From NCBI GenBank assembly GCA_018398585.1, contig JAGTTD010000008.1, positions 2,492,501 to 2,556,500 on the forward strand: DNA of 64,000 nucleotides. Reading direction: 5' to 3'. The translations under genes and the position numbers were made by a program. The DNA is from Simmondsia chinensis. Taxonomy: Eukaryota; Streptophyta; Magnoliopsida; Caryophyllales; Simmondsiaceae. The notes under the pieces were generated by a model. That model was not told where the DNA came from. It saw nothing but the letters and a program-made list of their open reading frames with translations, and made no database searches. Below are positions 45,089 to 56,791 of this stretch, one piece after another; within the stretch, counting starts at the first letter, position 1, and every line of letters starts with the position of its first letter.

Positions 45089-45690
45089 ATCTCACCCCCC
45101 CCCCCACCCCCCCCCCCCCCGAACCTGTATTGGTGGGAGTCTTTGAGGCACCTGGTCTGTTGTTATTAGGGCTGCAAATGAGCCAAGCTGGCTCGTGAAC
45201 CGGTATGAGTCAAATCAAACCGAGGCTGACTTGACTCGAAAGGCTCACATGCCGACTCGATTATTGGCTCGCATGTCTAGATTGTGGAATTGAATAACAT
45301 ATATTTTTCTAATTTTTAATTTTCATACCTGATTTATTTTATTACCCTTTTATGGCAATCTAAGTAGCAAAAATCATAAATGAGTTTAACAAGCCCAATA
45401 AATGAGCCTAACAAGCCCAATAAATGAGCCTAATAAGTTAACAAAGCTCAACGAGCCAACTTGCAGAATAATCAAGCATAAATGATACTGATACCGAGTC
45501 GGTTTCTTTTAGTTAACAAGCCGGTCTCATTTAGTAAACGAACTGAGCCGAGCCGAGCACATATATGCGGCTCGATTAGATAAATGATACCAGTACCGAG
45601 CTGGTCTTATTTAGTTAACCAGCCAAGCCGAACAAGCTGTGGATTTGCTCGACTCATTTGTAGCCCTAGTTGTTCTTGTTGTTGTATTTT
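45089..45690 (+). mobile_element. RTE tail copy split by a hAT-like MITE, with poly(C) tract
   Basis: gaacctgtattggtgggagt, ctttgaggcacctggtctg and a TTG-rich end are the RTE-type tail. Where other copies read cacccccCagacc, this one has a run of about 28 C with one A (45092-45120). The MITE at 45167-45668 is inserted into the TTG repeat. Confidence 0.6.
45167..45668. repeat. hAT-like MITE, family 3 (502 bp)
   Basis: Ends tagggctgcaaatgagcc and (reversed) tagggctacaaatgagtc. Flanking 8-mers gttgttat and gttgttct differ at one base. Internal sequence is rich in gagcc/ggctc words. No coding frame. Confidence 0.75.
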
Positions 45691-45704
45691 ACATGTAAAT
45701 TTAG

Positions 45705-45870
45705 ATTTTTTTAAAAATTATTTTCTCTCTTTTTCAAAATGCTACGTGAGAAAAAAAATAACGAATATTAACGGCGTTATATTAAGATATGACATTAAAA
45801 CACAAAATATTTAGATAATTTTTTAAAATCGTACTTAAAATATAAATTACTTTAATAAAAAAAATCTTAA
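45705..45870. repeat. Half copy of the 42187-42610 MITE
   Basis: Shares taacggcgttatattaagat, atgacatt, tagataattttttaaaatcg and acttaaaatataaatta with the right arm of that element. Confidence 0.45.
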
Positions 45871-46040
45871 AAAATTATCATAGAAAAAATGCGAACTTTT
45901 GGCCTCTTTCTCGATGAACTCCCCTTCCATTTCCCCGCACGAACGTTTTTACTGCACCACTTAATGTTTGATATGCTTTTTATTATTTTATTAATATTAT
46001 ATTATAAATATATTATAAGCAAGATTATTTATAATTTAAA

Positions 46041-46269
46041 AAAAAAAAACAAAAAGGATACCAACACGCAAGTATCAGATCCTATTAGAACTCCAAAGTT
46101 AAGCGTGTTTGACCGAAAGTAGTATTAGGATGGATGACCTCCTGGGAAGTCCTCACCACTCAGGGTGGGAGACTCGGAAACAGCATTTCTTCAAAGGGAG
46201 AAGATTGCGTACATTCAACCCCTAGATTCTGTTTAAGCGGGAGCTCTTAAATCACTGGAATGTTGCTTT
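46041..46269 (+). mobile_element. 5S rRNA-derived SINE with RTE tail, copy D
   Basis: 5S part about 46058-46154: taccaacacgcaagtatcag, attagaactccaaagttaag, gtagtattaggatggatgac, ctcctgggaagtcctca. The tail about 46165-46262 has gactcggaaacagcatttct, agattgcgtacattcaacc and tgtttaagcgggagctct. An imperfect duplication of about 15 bases (46025-46040 and 46270-46284) flanks it. It shares the aacacgcaagta variant with copy A, so the two derive from one SINE lineage and not from separate 5S genes. Confidence 0.88.
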
Positions 46270-46564
46270 TTATTTATGATTAAAGAAATAAGATAGTTAT
46301 CTCAGTATCTTTATAGAATATTTTTAAAATAAGTTTATAATATATAGTTAGTACGATCACTATTTTTTTAAAATGAAAGTCATAGGAAAGATGACCATAC
46401 AATCCCAATAAAATAATCTAAATTCGTGATGACATATTAAATATATTATAAATTGTACTGTAGTTTGAGTTACTCTAAGACGTCAAATTCATCTAAAATA
46501 GTTTATATTTTATGTTTATCTCATCCTCATATTCAACCGACTCTAAATTAAATTTGAAAATATT

Positions 46565-46701
46565 AAAACTTAACGTCCTTAGAAACAACCTCTCATTAGA
46601 GTATCATCCTAAAGGGGTATGATTGCGTACAACCTATCCCTCCCAGACTCTACTTATGCGGGAGCCCTTAAGGCATTGGACTTCCTGTTGTTGTTGTTGT
46701 T
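46565..46701 (+). mobile_element. Tail-only RTE LINE/SINE copy
   Basis: gtccttagaaacaacctctc, gggtatgattgcgtacaacc, cccagactctacttatgcgg and a clean ttgttgttgttgtt end. No head. Duplication not resolved. Confidence 0.75.
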
Positions 46702-46748
46702 ACATGTTAAATATGAACTCACTATATAAATAAAGCTATTCAATAATT

Positions 46749-47183
46749 TAGGAGTGTAAACGAGCCGAGCTGAGCCTAGCACCCCCTTGTTCGAACTCGG
46801 TTTGGTAAGAATATAGTATGTTTAATACTCGGCTCGGCTCATTAGGTTTATCGAACAGAGTCGAGCTCGTTAAGGAGTCGAGTCGAGTCAAGCTCATTAA
46901 CGGGCCCAGATTTTTAAGTTATTATCAAACCATTTTTGAACTAATACCAACTATTATCGAGCTCATAACGAGCCCTTAACGAGCTCTTATCGAGTCCTTA
47001 CCAAACTGTTCGTGAACATTAGCGAGCTGAGCACCCCCATGTTCGAACTCGGCTCGTTAAGCTTATCAAGCCTACTCGAACTCAGCTCGATAAGCTATCG
47101 AGCCCTCTTAATAAACACGACCGAGCCCTAATCAATTTCGAACACGAGTAGTTCATCGAACGCTCTATTCGTTTACACCCCTA
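46749..47183. repeat. hAT-like MITE with gagctcg motifs (435 bp)
   Basis: Ends taggagtgtaaacgagccg and (reversed) taggggtgtaaacgaatag; interior dense in cgagctc/gagccg. Same type as 1930-2415. Flanking 8-mers do not match, so it is old or the ends are misplaced by a few bases. Confidence 0.65.
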
Positions 47184-47329
47184 TTTATGATGGGAATGAA
47201 AGCATATAAAATACGTCAAAATCGAAAAACTCATAATCATTCGAAAGTTTCGAAAACACTAGGGTTTTTTTTTTTTTATAATCGAATGCCGAAATGGAGG
47301 AAACAATCAATCACAAGGGCTTTTGCTCC

Positions 47330-47565
47330 TCTAGATCGACTTTGCCACTGCTTTAAGTTTGCCTGGCGTGATATGCTTTCATTATTGGTACTACTTGTCT
47401 ACATTAGGAATTTTTTTGCAAATATTGTCTTCTGTGGAGTTGTCTTTAGGTTTTTTATGTCATTTTTGCCTTTTTCATACTATGCGTTTTTCTCTTGGGT
47501 CTTTTGTTGTGAGATTTCAATTTTTGTTTTGCGAATTCTCTCGCTAATTATTGAAAATAAAGCAC
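47330..47565 (+). mobile_element. L1-like 3' end with poly(A)
   Basis: A T-rich 3' UTR ending tttgcgaattctctcgctaa and ttattgaaaata. The open frame over it (47187-47624) is a by-product of low-stop T-rich sequence. Confidence 0.5.
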
Positions 47566-47692
47566 TAGGGCTTTTTTTTACAGGAAAAACTATCAACAGA
47601 AAATCAGCCTCAAAACACATCTAAACGCCACATTTGTAATGGCCGCTAGAGTTTCGTTTTGATATGTACTGAGTTCTATAACTCCTTGAAAA

Positions 47693-47775
47693 TCAAACGT
47701 ATTAAGGAACCATCTGTCCCAAAAACTTAAAGTGATGGGTGAAGGTCCAAGGTTAATTTTATTCTCTAACAACAC
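47693..47775 (-). mobile_element. Solo TRIM-like terminal repeat
   Basis: Reverse strand reads gttagagaataaaattaacc, then ttcacccatcactttaagtt and ttgggacagatggttcct, the same order as the repeats at 11066-11290. No second repeat nearby. Confidence 0.5.
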
Positions 47776-47779
47776 ACTA

Positions 47780-48524
47780 TGTCATTTTAAATCACAACTG
47801 TGGTGCAATATTTTCAGCCAGTTTATTCAAATTTCTAACAGTCAAATTGCTCATAAAATTTCGAATCACTTATCTTATATCAAAATTTATTTGGACTCAT
47901 GACAACCACTACTATAATTAATAGAAAAAGAAAAATAAATCTAAATAACTATAGTTTTGACTAGTAGACATGATTATCCATTTTCTCTCACGATTTTATG
48001 GAACTTTATATTATAATAAAAATAATTCTACGGCACCCATACAACGATGAATTTAAAAATGTACCGTTCAGTGAACGTAAATAGATTTAGCAACCCGAAG
48101 TAAAATATTTAATTTAAACGCTAAATTTGATAAACACACAACTCGTGCGGGGACTTAGTTTAATTTATTTACTATCATCAACTTTAATGATGGCACAAAC
48201 TTCGATTTCATTGGTACTCTTCAACTTCTTAATTTTATTATATCTTTTTAGGTCTCGTTTTGGCTGCCCAGAAGTAGACATAGAGAGTATGAATTCATCA
48301 AAACCTGTAGGCTCTCTATCATCAGCGGTTTACACTTGTTTGTTTCTGGTATGGTGCTGGACTATTCGTAATATTTTTCAGTATTGGCTTCTTTAACTTG
48401 GTGTTACGTTCTCACTTCTGCTCCTTGGTGCTGTCTTTCATTTGCGAGGTGTATCATGTCACAACCCTGAGGTTGGTGGTGGGGAAGAAGGCGGAGAGTT
48501 AAGATGAGAGAGAGAAATAGAAAG
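47780..48524. other. No gene recognised
   Basis: AT-rich DNA. The last part (48430-48524; purine-rich gagagagaaatagaaagttgga) continues after the copia insertion at 57768 (ttggagatgaaagaaagag), so the copia landed inside an unidentified sequence. Confidence 0.4.
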
Positions 48525-48529
48525 TTGGA

Positions 48530-49494
48530 TGTTAAGGTTTAGTTGTATTTCTAGGGTTTTAAACTTATTGTCTTTAGGTCCTTAAAGATAACTTCAATGA
48601 CCAACCAAAATTATCAGATCTAGTTCAAGAAACCTGTGTCCTCAGCAAAGCAAAACATCATCCAACAAGAACGCACAAAACACACAACGACAACAACAAG
48701 ATTTACGTGGTTCAACCTTATAATAAGGACCTACTCCACGGCTCCCTATTTCTAGGGAAGTCTATCCACTATTATGTCAAGTTCAAGTATTACAGACCAA
48801 AGATCAATAATATACAACTCAATACATACAGATCCTTCAAGGCTTCTAAGACAGAAACCCTAACCGAAAGAAAATAAAGAGTAAGGGAAAAGAAAGCTCA
48901 CAACCGAAGCCAACAAGGCTTCATAAGTGCTCCAAACTACCAAGGATTGAACAAAGGAGCCTTCATACCCACGGATCTACAAGATCGCCGTCGATCGCCT
49001 CACAATCGCCAGAGAAAGGAAGAGAGAGGCGGTGGCTGATGAAGATTTGGGAAAAATGAGAAAAGCGTACAGTAAACCCTAAAAGGGTCCCTTTATATAG
49101 ACAACTGGGTCAAGATCCGTGGCAATGCTCCAGAGTCAATCTCGACCGTTCAAAACAAGCAAATCAACGGTCCATAATCTCCCTCAACAAACACAATCTG
49201 AGTCGCTGGATGGCTGACGAGTGTCAGCCATCTATTAACAGACTAAGGAAGCTTGCGAGAGAAGCTTCGGGCAACAGGCAATGGCACGGGCAGTAAATAC
49301 ATCACACGGGCAGGGGCTGCCAGGTCATTTTACTAACTGACCAGATTTCAATGAATATTTTAACCCTGCAGCTTTAGTAATTTTTTACATCAAAAAATTA
49401 CAACACATGCCACTAAAACATTTACATCCTTTGATCTATAATATTTGAACATTATTTGGCATAGTTAAGTCATATAGGGACCAATTATACAACA
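48530..49494 (-). repeat. 3' LTR of the copia element (965 bp)
   Basis: Starts tgttaaggtttag and ends ttatacaaca in + orientation. Near-identical to 56792-57767, lacking the second copy of an 11-bp cctcacaatcg unit. On the element strand a tatataaagg TATA-like box is present. Confidence 0.93.
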
Positions 49495-49893
49495 ATTCTC
49501 CACCTTGGTACCTATATTAGCCAACTTCTAATCATTCCCTAGTAATAAGGAGCAAACTCACTTGATTGGTCATCCATGATCCCAATCACTTTGAACCAAG
49601 TTAATGCATTTGAGTAACTTGTCCAAAGTCACAATTTTTGTGCCCATATCCACTGGATTTTCAGCAGTACCAATTTTTCGTAGTTCAACAGTGTTCTTTT
49701 CAAGCATATCGTTAACAAAATTCCTCTTAACAGCTAAGTGTTTAGTCCTATCATGAAAAACAGGGTTTTTACACAAAGCAAGGGCTGATTGACTATCTGA
49801 AAACAGCAAGGGAGGCCCATAATCAAGGTTAATTTCTGACAGCAGGCCCCTCAACCAAACAGCCTCTTTGATGGCTTCTGTTAGGGCCTCGAA

Positions 49894-52800
49894 TAGTGGT
49901 GGCCAACAGGCCGGGTCGGCCCGGAAACCGGCTCGGCCCGGCCCGTTTATGGCCCGGCCCGAGGTCCCCCGGGCCGGGCCTCGGGCCTTTTTTTTTAGGG
50001 CCTGGACCCGGCCCTGCCCGGCCCGTGAGCCGGGCCCGTTTTGGCTCTTTTTTTACAAAAAAAAAAAAAAAAAATTATATATATTTTTTTCTATAAATAC
50101 TTAAACCTCCTCAACTCATTTTCTCACAAAATCTTCAATTATCTCTTCTCTCTCTATACATTCATCATCTCCCATCTTCTCTAATTTGCTAATTGCAAAA
50201 TTGTGCTCTAAAGTTCGAAGTTCGTAAAGTATTTGGCTGAAGTGTGAATTTCATTGTTCTCTCGTTTTGATAATTTTAGTATCGTAATTTTTTTTATTCG
50301 CATTTTTAGTTATTTAATTTGCATTACTACTTGCATTTTATAAATAATAATCATTTATACTAATATGGCACACAGCTCTTCATCATCTGGAGCCGGTCGT
50401 GCTAGTTCTAGCTCTTCTTGGCCACCCAGAATCCCAAAAAGGACTAGAATTGTCTTACTTGATACTGAAGAACGAGCTTTTATACAACCAGACCCAACAC
50501 CCCCATACCCTGATGATAGCATAGATTATAACTTTTCACAACCACCAGATTATCATGAGTCAGGTAGTGGTGGGGTTGGAGACTCACAAACTGATGAGGA
50601 ACCCACCCCCACCACAGACGCCCAGCCTGAAACTAGTACCTTGACTAGTAGGGGTACAACTATTGGGGTATGGAAGCACTTTACCCTTAATAAGACAACT
50701 AATAAAGCAACCTGTAAATTATGTGACCCACCTAAGAATTTTAGCCATCAACCCGGCAGTGGGACGGGCACACTAAATAGACATATACTTAGGTGCCACC
50801 CCGAGCAATTCCCGGAAAAGAGCCAACAACGTTTAGTATAGCAAGTGACCGGTGCACTTGCTAATTTTAGGTTCTCTCAGGAGAGCAACCGTAGGGGGCT
50901 AGCTAAATATATAATTTTGAGTGAAAGGCCTTTTAGTACCGGCGAAAACCCACATTTCGTCGACTACCTCCAACGAAATGTGAACCCCGCAATTGTGAGG
51001 ATTCCTTGGAACACCGTAAAGTGGGACGCTTTTACGTTGTACCACAATCTTAAAATTGGTATACATACACTTTTTGCGACGAACACGAGCATGTTCTCGT
51101 TGACGTCGGACGTATGGACGTCCAAACCCGGCCAACCTTATATGTGCATAACGGCACACTGGACCGATGAATCCTTCATCATCCAGAAGAGAATAATTCA
51201 TTTTGGGCTTTTAGATTGCCCCCATACTGCCGAGGTAATTACGGGTGCGATTATATCGGCAGTCCGCGATTGGGGCATAGAACAACGTATCTTCAGTATT
51301 ACGTTTGACAATGCTTCCAATAACACTACATCCGTAGCACATTTAATTAGGAAAATGAGACCCATGTTAGGTGGGAAGTGTTTTTATATTCGTTGCATCT
51401 GTCACATTTTGCATTTAATGGTAATGGATGGTTTAGATCTTATAGACGCATCCCTTGCCACCTTAAGATATGTAATAATATCAATTAAAGCATCTGTCGC
51501 TAGGGAAAAAAAAGATTTAAAAATGTATGTACGTTGCATAACATAGAATATAAACAATTTAAATTAGACTCCAAGACTAGGTGGTCGTCTACGGTAGTAA
51601 TGTTAGAGCGCATTCTACCATACAAAGACGCTCTGATGGAATTCGCCCAGGAAAATCATGTAGAATGGCGCGATTACAACCTGGACGGTATACATTGGGA
51701 GACAATAGATGAAATTTGTAAATTTTTTAGCATGTTTAAAGACGCGACAACATTTTTTTCAGGCTGCTACTATCCGACCATGCCTCAAGCAATATCAACA
51801 TTGCTTGATATTGTAAATTGGATGGTGGGTAATCAATCCAACCCCATTTTGTTCGGATCGATTGCGGCAATGAAAGAAAAGCCTGCCAAATATTTTTCTA
51901 AACTACCTCTTACTTACAGCTTTGCTACTATTTTAGATCCTCGTTGTAAACGCTCAGGTTTCAACTTGTTTTGCCAACATTTTTTCATGTATTTGAATCC
52001 TTCTCTTAATATCGACACTTTCATTGCCAATGTCGATAACGACTTGCATAGTTTATTTTCTCAATATTTTCGTCAATTAGCGTCCAATAATCCTAGTACT
52101 GCTGCAGTAGGATCTTCCACATCTAGTGGAAGTAGTTCACACACGTCATATTCGTGGAAATTGTTGGAGCAATTTACGCCCACAGCAGCCCCCACATCAT
52201 GTGACGAGTTAGATTATTATTTGCAGACACCGATGGTCCATATTTCCGGGCCGCCGGGCAACCCGAATTTTGATTTGTTACAATGGTGGAACACAAACCA
52301 AACCCAGTATCCCGTGCTTTCCACCATGGCACGTGATATACTAAGTTGTCCAGTGTCTTCAGTAGCATCGGAGTGTGCTTTCAGTCTTGGTGGCAGGTTG
52401 CTTGGAACGAAGAGGGCGAAGTTATCGCCGTCGAGCTTGGAGATGTCCGTGTGCTTGAAGGATTGGCTGCTAGCTGAGGCAAGAGATCAACAGAGAATGA
52501 AGATGGATTCATCGAGCGATGAAGAAGACGACCGCACAACTGATACGTCAAATGATGGCGTAGAAACCCCCCGATATGACTGATATCAAGATTCAAGACT
52601 TTTGTATGTTAATTATTTACTTTCAAATATTTACGTCAAAAGATGACCGCACACTCCATATGTCAAACTTTATATTTTTTGATAAATAAATTTATATTTT
52701 TAAATATTAGGCCCCAACTTTGTATTTGTATTTGATACGTTATTTATTTACTGATATTTTTTTGATAATTACTTGTTGTATATTGTATTTTATTTATTAT

Positions 52801-53032
52801 ATATATTTAGTAATATTTTTTTTGAACATGTATACTTGGAAAGAAATATATTTGTATCTCATATTATTTATTAATGAATTACAATAATTTTAGTACAAAA
52901 CGACTATGTATTTTTTAATTTAGTTAAAAAGGCTGGGCCGCCAGCACTGTAGCGGGCCCGGGCCTGGTCCCGGGCCGGTCCCGGCCCTGGAAGCCCTCGG
53001 GCCCGGCCCGGCCCGGCCCACGGCCACCACTA
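49894..53032 (+). mobile_element. hAT transposon nested in copia RNase H (3.1 kb)
   Basis: Terminal inverted repeats tagtggtggccaacaggccg and (reversed) tagtggtggccgtgggccg; 8-bp target duplications gcctcgaa (49886-49893) and gcctcaaa (53033-53040), one mismatch. Both subterminal regions are built of ggcccgg repeats, far more GC-rich than the rest. The inside encodes a decayed hAT transposase on the plus strand, opposite to the host copia. Confidence 0.93.
50365..52583 (+). pseudogene. hAT transposase (BED finger, RICESLEEPER-like), broken
   Basis: Three consecutive open segments: 50365-50841, 50845-51546 and 51534-52583. The first carries a Ser-rich N-terminus and a BED zinc finger (CKLC ... 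RHILRCH, residues about 118-144). The second has the hAT core (LTSDVWTS, ITFDNASNN, CICHILHLMV). The third has DSKTRWSSTVVMLERI, the WWNTNQTQYPVLSTMARDIL block and SVASECAFS of the C-terminal dimerisation region. A TAG at 50839-50841 separates segments one and two in the same frame. A frameshift near 51535 separates two and three. With these two lesions it is inactive; in order the domains match complete plant hAT transposases of about 700 residues. Confidence 0.92.
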
Positions 53033-56000
53033 GCCTCAAATTTAGCCTCTGTTGTTGACAGAGCTGTCATAGGCTGTAACTTAGACTTCCAACAGATGGC
53101 TCCACCATTTAGAGTATAAAGGTAAGCACTAGTTGACCTTCTTTTTATCTAAGTCTCCCCCAAAATCAGAATCGGTGTAACTTATCAGCCTAAGGTCTGT
53201 TTCTGACCTATCAAAAGTAAGTCCCAGTTTATAGGTCTGTTTAATGTATCTTAACAGCCACTTAACCCCATCCCAATTTTCCTTTCCTGGGTTACTCATA
53301 AACCTAGACAAAACACTTAAAGGAAAAGCTAAGTTTGGACGCGTACAAGTCATAGCATACATTAAAGAACCTATAACGTTAGCATATGGGACTCTTTCCA
53401 TCTGTTTCTTGTCATTTTCATTCAAAGGATACTGTTTAACTGAGTATTTGTACTGACTTGCTAAGGGCAACTTCACAGGTTTACAATCAGACATGTTAAA
53501 CCAATATAATACCTTTTCCAAATACCTTTGTTGTGATAGATGCATTGTTCCAGCAGCAATGCCCCTGGTGATTTCCATACCAAGTATTTTCTTGGCCTTC
53601 CCTAGATCTTTCATGTCAAACTCAGCAGAAAGCATTAGCTTTAAATCATTAATATAGTTCATAGATCTACTAGCCAGGAGCATATCATCAACATAGATCA
53701 GTAAATAAAGTGCATCAACAGTATCAGCATGTTTAAAGTAAAAACAAGTGTCATGTATTGATCTACTAAAGCCCCTACTTCTCATAAATTGGTCAAAACA
53801 TTTGTACCACTGCCTAGGGGATTGTTTAAGGCCATACAAAGACCTCTTAAGAAGACAAACATGATTTTCACGGTTTGGTTCAATAAAACCCTCAGGTTGG
53901 GCCATGAAAATTTCTTCATCCAGCTCACCATGAAGAAAAGCTGTTGTAACATCCATTTGTTCTAGAAATAGGCTAAACTTAGCCGTTAGTGCCATAAGTA
54001 TTCTTATAGTTGTGTGTTTAACAACGGGAGAAAAAATCTCATTATAATCTACCCCTTCCTTTTGTGAAAAACCTTTTGCAACTAGTCTAGCCTTGAACCT
54101 TGGCTGTCCAGATGATGTATCGGGTTCTTTTACCTTATAGATCCACTTAGAACCTACCAACTTCCTACCCATAGGTTTAGGAACCAAAACCCAAGTTTTG
54201 TTCCTTTTTAGGCTCTCCATTTCCTCTGTCATGGCTTTGAGCCACTGTTTAGAGGCAGCCCCTCTAATGGCTTGTGAATAGGTGAGAGGTTCTGGCTCTA
54301 CATACTCTAGGGCAGTGTTTAGGGCATATGCAATACAATCAGTAGTCCCAAACCTAACTGGTGCCCTAGTTTCTCTCCTCTCCCTACCCCTTGCTAGTTG
54401 GTAGTTTGATAGGTCTATATGTTCAATGGTTTCTTGAGGTTCAATGCTCCCTTCAGCACTGTCAGTTACCTCTTCTTCAGGATCTAAGGTCTGGTTTTCC
54501 CGGTATGTAGGCCCTGGTGGGCTGATCTCGAACTCATAGAGTTCAGGATCAAACATCCTAGGGTTGGAGGAAGTGGCTGCTGTACTAGCAGCCACTGTTC
54601 TCTCCAAGTAGGGCATTTCCTCTTCATTAAAGGTCACATCCCTACTAATTATGATTTTGGTCCTGTTTTCATCCCTAACACCCACCCTATACCCCTTTAC
54701 ACCATCCGGATAGCCTAGAAAAACACCTTTTACGGCCCTAGGTTCAAGCTTTCCTTCTGATTGATGTGCATACGCAGCACATCCAAAAACTTTTAAAATA
54801 AAATAGTCGCTTGTTTTTCCAGTCCATTTTTCTTCTGGGGTTATAAAGTCAATTGCAGACGAGGGAGTTCTATTGATTAGATAACATGCAGTAACTACAG
54901 CCTCCCTCCAAAAGTTCTTACCAAGTCCTGATGCAAATAACATGCATCTTACCCTATCTAAGAGCGTACGATTCATTCTCTCAGCCAGTCCATTTTGTTG
55001 GGGTGTTCTCCTAACGGTGTTGTGTCTTTTAATGCCAGTTTGAGCACATAAACTATCAAATTCAGAGTTCATATATTCGAGTCCATTATCAGTTCTAAGC
55101 ACCTTAATCTTCCTACCTGTTTGATTTTCTATAAGGTTCTTCCACCTAACAAAAGCATTAAAACATTCATCTTTTGTTTTAAATAAGTAAACCCAAACCT
55201 TCCTAGAAAAGTCATCTACCATAGATAGGAAGTAGTATGTTCCACCTAAAGTGGGTACCCTTGCTGGTCCCCACAGGTCAGAGTGGATGTAATGTACCGG
55301 TGACTTAGTTATATGGATGATTGCAGATTTAAAAGATAGTTTATGATGTTTTCCAAATATGTATGACTCACAGAAATCAGGTTTAGACACATAACTACCC
55401 CCCAACAGCCCCCTTTTGTTCAATTCATTTAGGTCTCTCTCTGAAACATGTCCTAATCTTTTGTGCCAAAGGTTAGTGAGGTCTGCTTTTTCTGCGACAA
55501 AGCAGCCAGCAGGAACTACGTCACCTCTAAATACATATAGACCATTCTTGACCTCCCTACTTAGCATTACAAGGGAACCCTTAAGGACCTTTATTACCCC
55601 CTGTTGTGCTTTTAAGATCATACTAGCCATATCTAATTGTCCTAGAGAGATCAGGTTCCTTTTAAGTTCAGGCACATGCCTAACTCCTTCTAGGGTGAAG
55701 TCAACGCCATTTGACCCTCTAACCCTGACTGACCCTGTCCCTACTACTTGGCATCCGTGGTTATTTCCCAACAGCACCTTCCCCCCAGCTACAGTTCGGT
55801 ATGTAGTAAACAAAGATCTGTCTGAGGTCATGTGGAAGCTACACCCTGAGTCTAAAACCCACTCATGTGTAGTTAGGTCTGTAGATGCAACTAACACTTC
55901 AGCGGAATCATATCCGTCAGTAAATTTAGTGTTGTCAGTTGTGCCATTAAATTTTCTTTGGTAGTCGGGACAGTATCTTTTAATGTGTCCTAGTATACCA

Positions 56001-56777
56001 CACTCATAGCATTTTACTTTACTACAATCCCTTCTAGGTCTTGAGCTAGATCTGTTTCTACTCTTACTTCTTCTCTTATCTTTATTATTGTAATTAATAT
56101 GGTTGTTAGGGTTGTCACGGGTCTTTGTCCTGCCCCTAACTGTCAGCCCTTCCCCACTATTACTGGTTGGTGGGTACTTCCCTTCCTTCCTAAGTTCTAG
56201 GATCTTGGATCTTAGGGCCTTTGTAACGTCTTTTAGTGCTATAGTGTCATGTCCATACCTTAGTGTGTCTTTAAAGGACCTAAGATATTTAGGTAAGCCA
56301 CATAGCAACAATACAGCCAACAATTCATCTGCAACAGTAACTTTAACGTTTTCCAAATCTTGACAGATTTTATGGAACTCATCTATAGAGTCCTCTGGGG
56401 GTTTAGTCTCACTCACCTTAAAGGTAAAAAGGGCTTCCATGCACAGCATTCTATTGGACAACGACTCAGACTTATAAATTTCCTCTAACTTAGCCCAAAT
56501 ATCTGCTACAGTCTTTTAAGAGCGGATCTGATTAAGTACTGAATTATCAAGACTAAGTAATAAAGAAGCATAAGCTTTATGTTCAATTTCTAATTTCTCC
56601 TTTTCAGTTAGATAAGTGGGTTGATCTTTTTCAGGCAAAAGTGCAGTTCCAGCACCTTGTGCCATAAGGATTGCTTTCATTTTTAGTTTCCATAGATTGA
56701 AATCATTCCTACCGTCAAACCTTTCAATATCAACCCTAGCAGACGCCATACTGTTTCTGTACGGTAAAGAACCTGAT

Positions 56778-56789
56778 GCTCTGATACCA
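56778..56789 (-). promoter_or_regulatory. Primer-binding site of the copia element
   Basis: Minus strand tggtatcagagc, complementary to the 3' end of initiator-Met tRNA, two bases inside the 5' LTR. Confidence 0.9.
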
Positions 56790-56791
56790 AT

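Larger units (their letters stand above)
49570..56749 (-). pseudogene. Copia gag-pol polyprotein, interrupted
   Basis: Gag starts at 56749 (MASARVDIERFDGRNDF). A single in-frame stop lies at 56516-56518, after which the same frame stays open from 56461 to 53129 (1110 codons). Landmarks in that frame: zinc knuckle CYECGILGHIKRYC at 151-164, protease DSG at 204-206, integrase Asp near 394 (HSDLWG), Asp near 458 (TDNG), Glu near 494 (PQQNGLAER), and the RT YVDD motif. The integrase zinc region reads FCESYIFGK, so the second Cys expected in the family is Tyr. Near 53145 a one-base shift closes the frame inside RNase H. RNase H then continues in another frame until the hAT at 53032 and resumes at 49885-49570 (SDSQSALALCKN; DRTKHLAVK). 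The protein cannot be made whole. Confidence 0.93.

Noticed and set aside
30905..46269. Functional 5S rRNA genes
   Set aside because: The 5S-like parts are single, dispersed, mutated, lack the usual T-run terminator and tandem spacer, and continue directly into a LINE-type tail between target duplications.
46749..47183. Confirmed 8-bp hAT duplication for this MITE
   Set aside because: Flanking 8-mers caataatt and tttatgat do not match, so only the inverted ends support the call.
50899..51201. Minus-strand 100-codon frame in the hAT
   Set aside because: Shadow of the transposase on the other strand, with no family match.
55416..55964. 182-codon plus-strand frame in copia
   Set aside because: Antisense shadow of the polyprotein.
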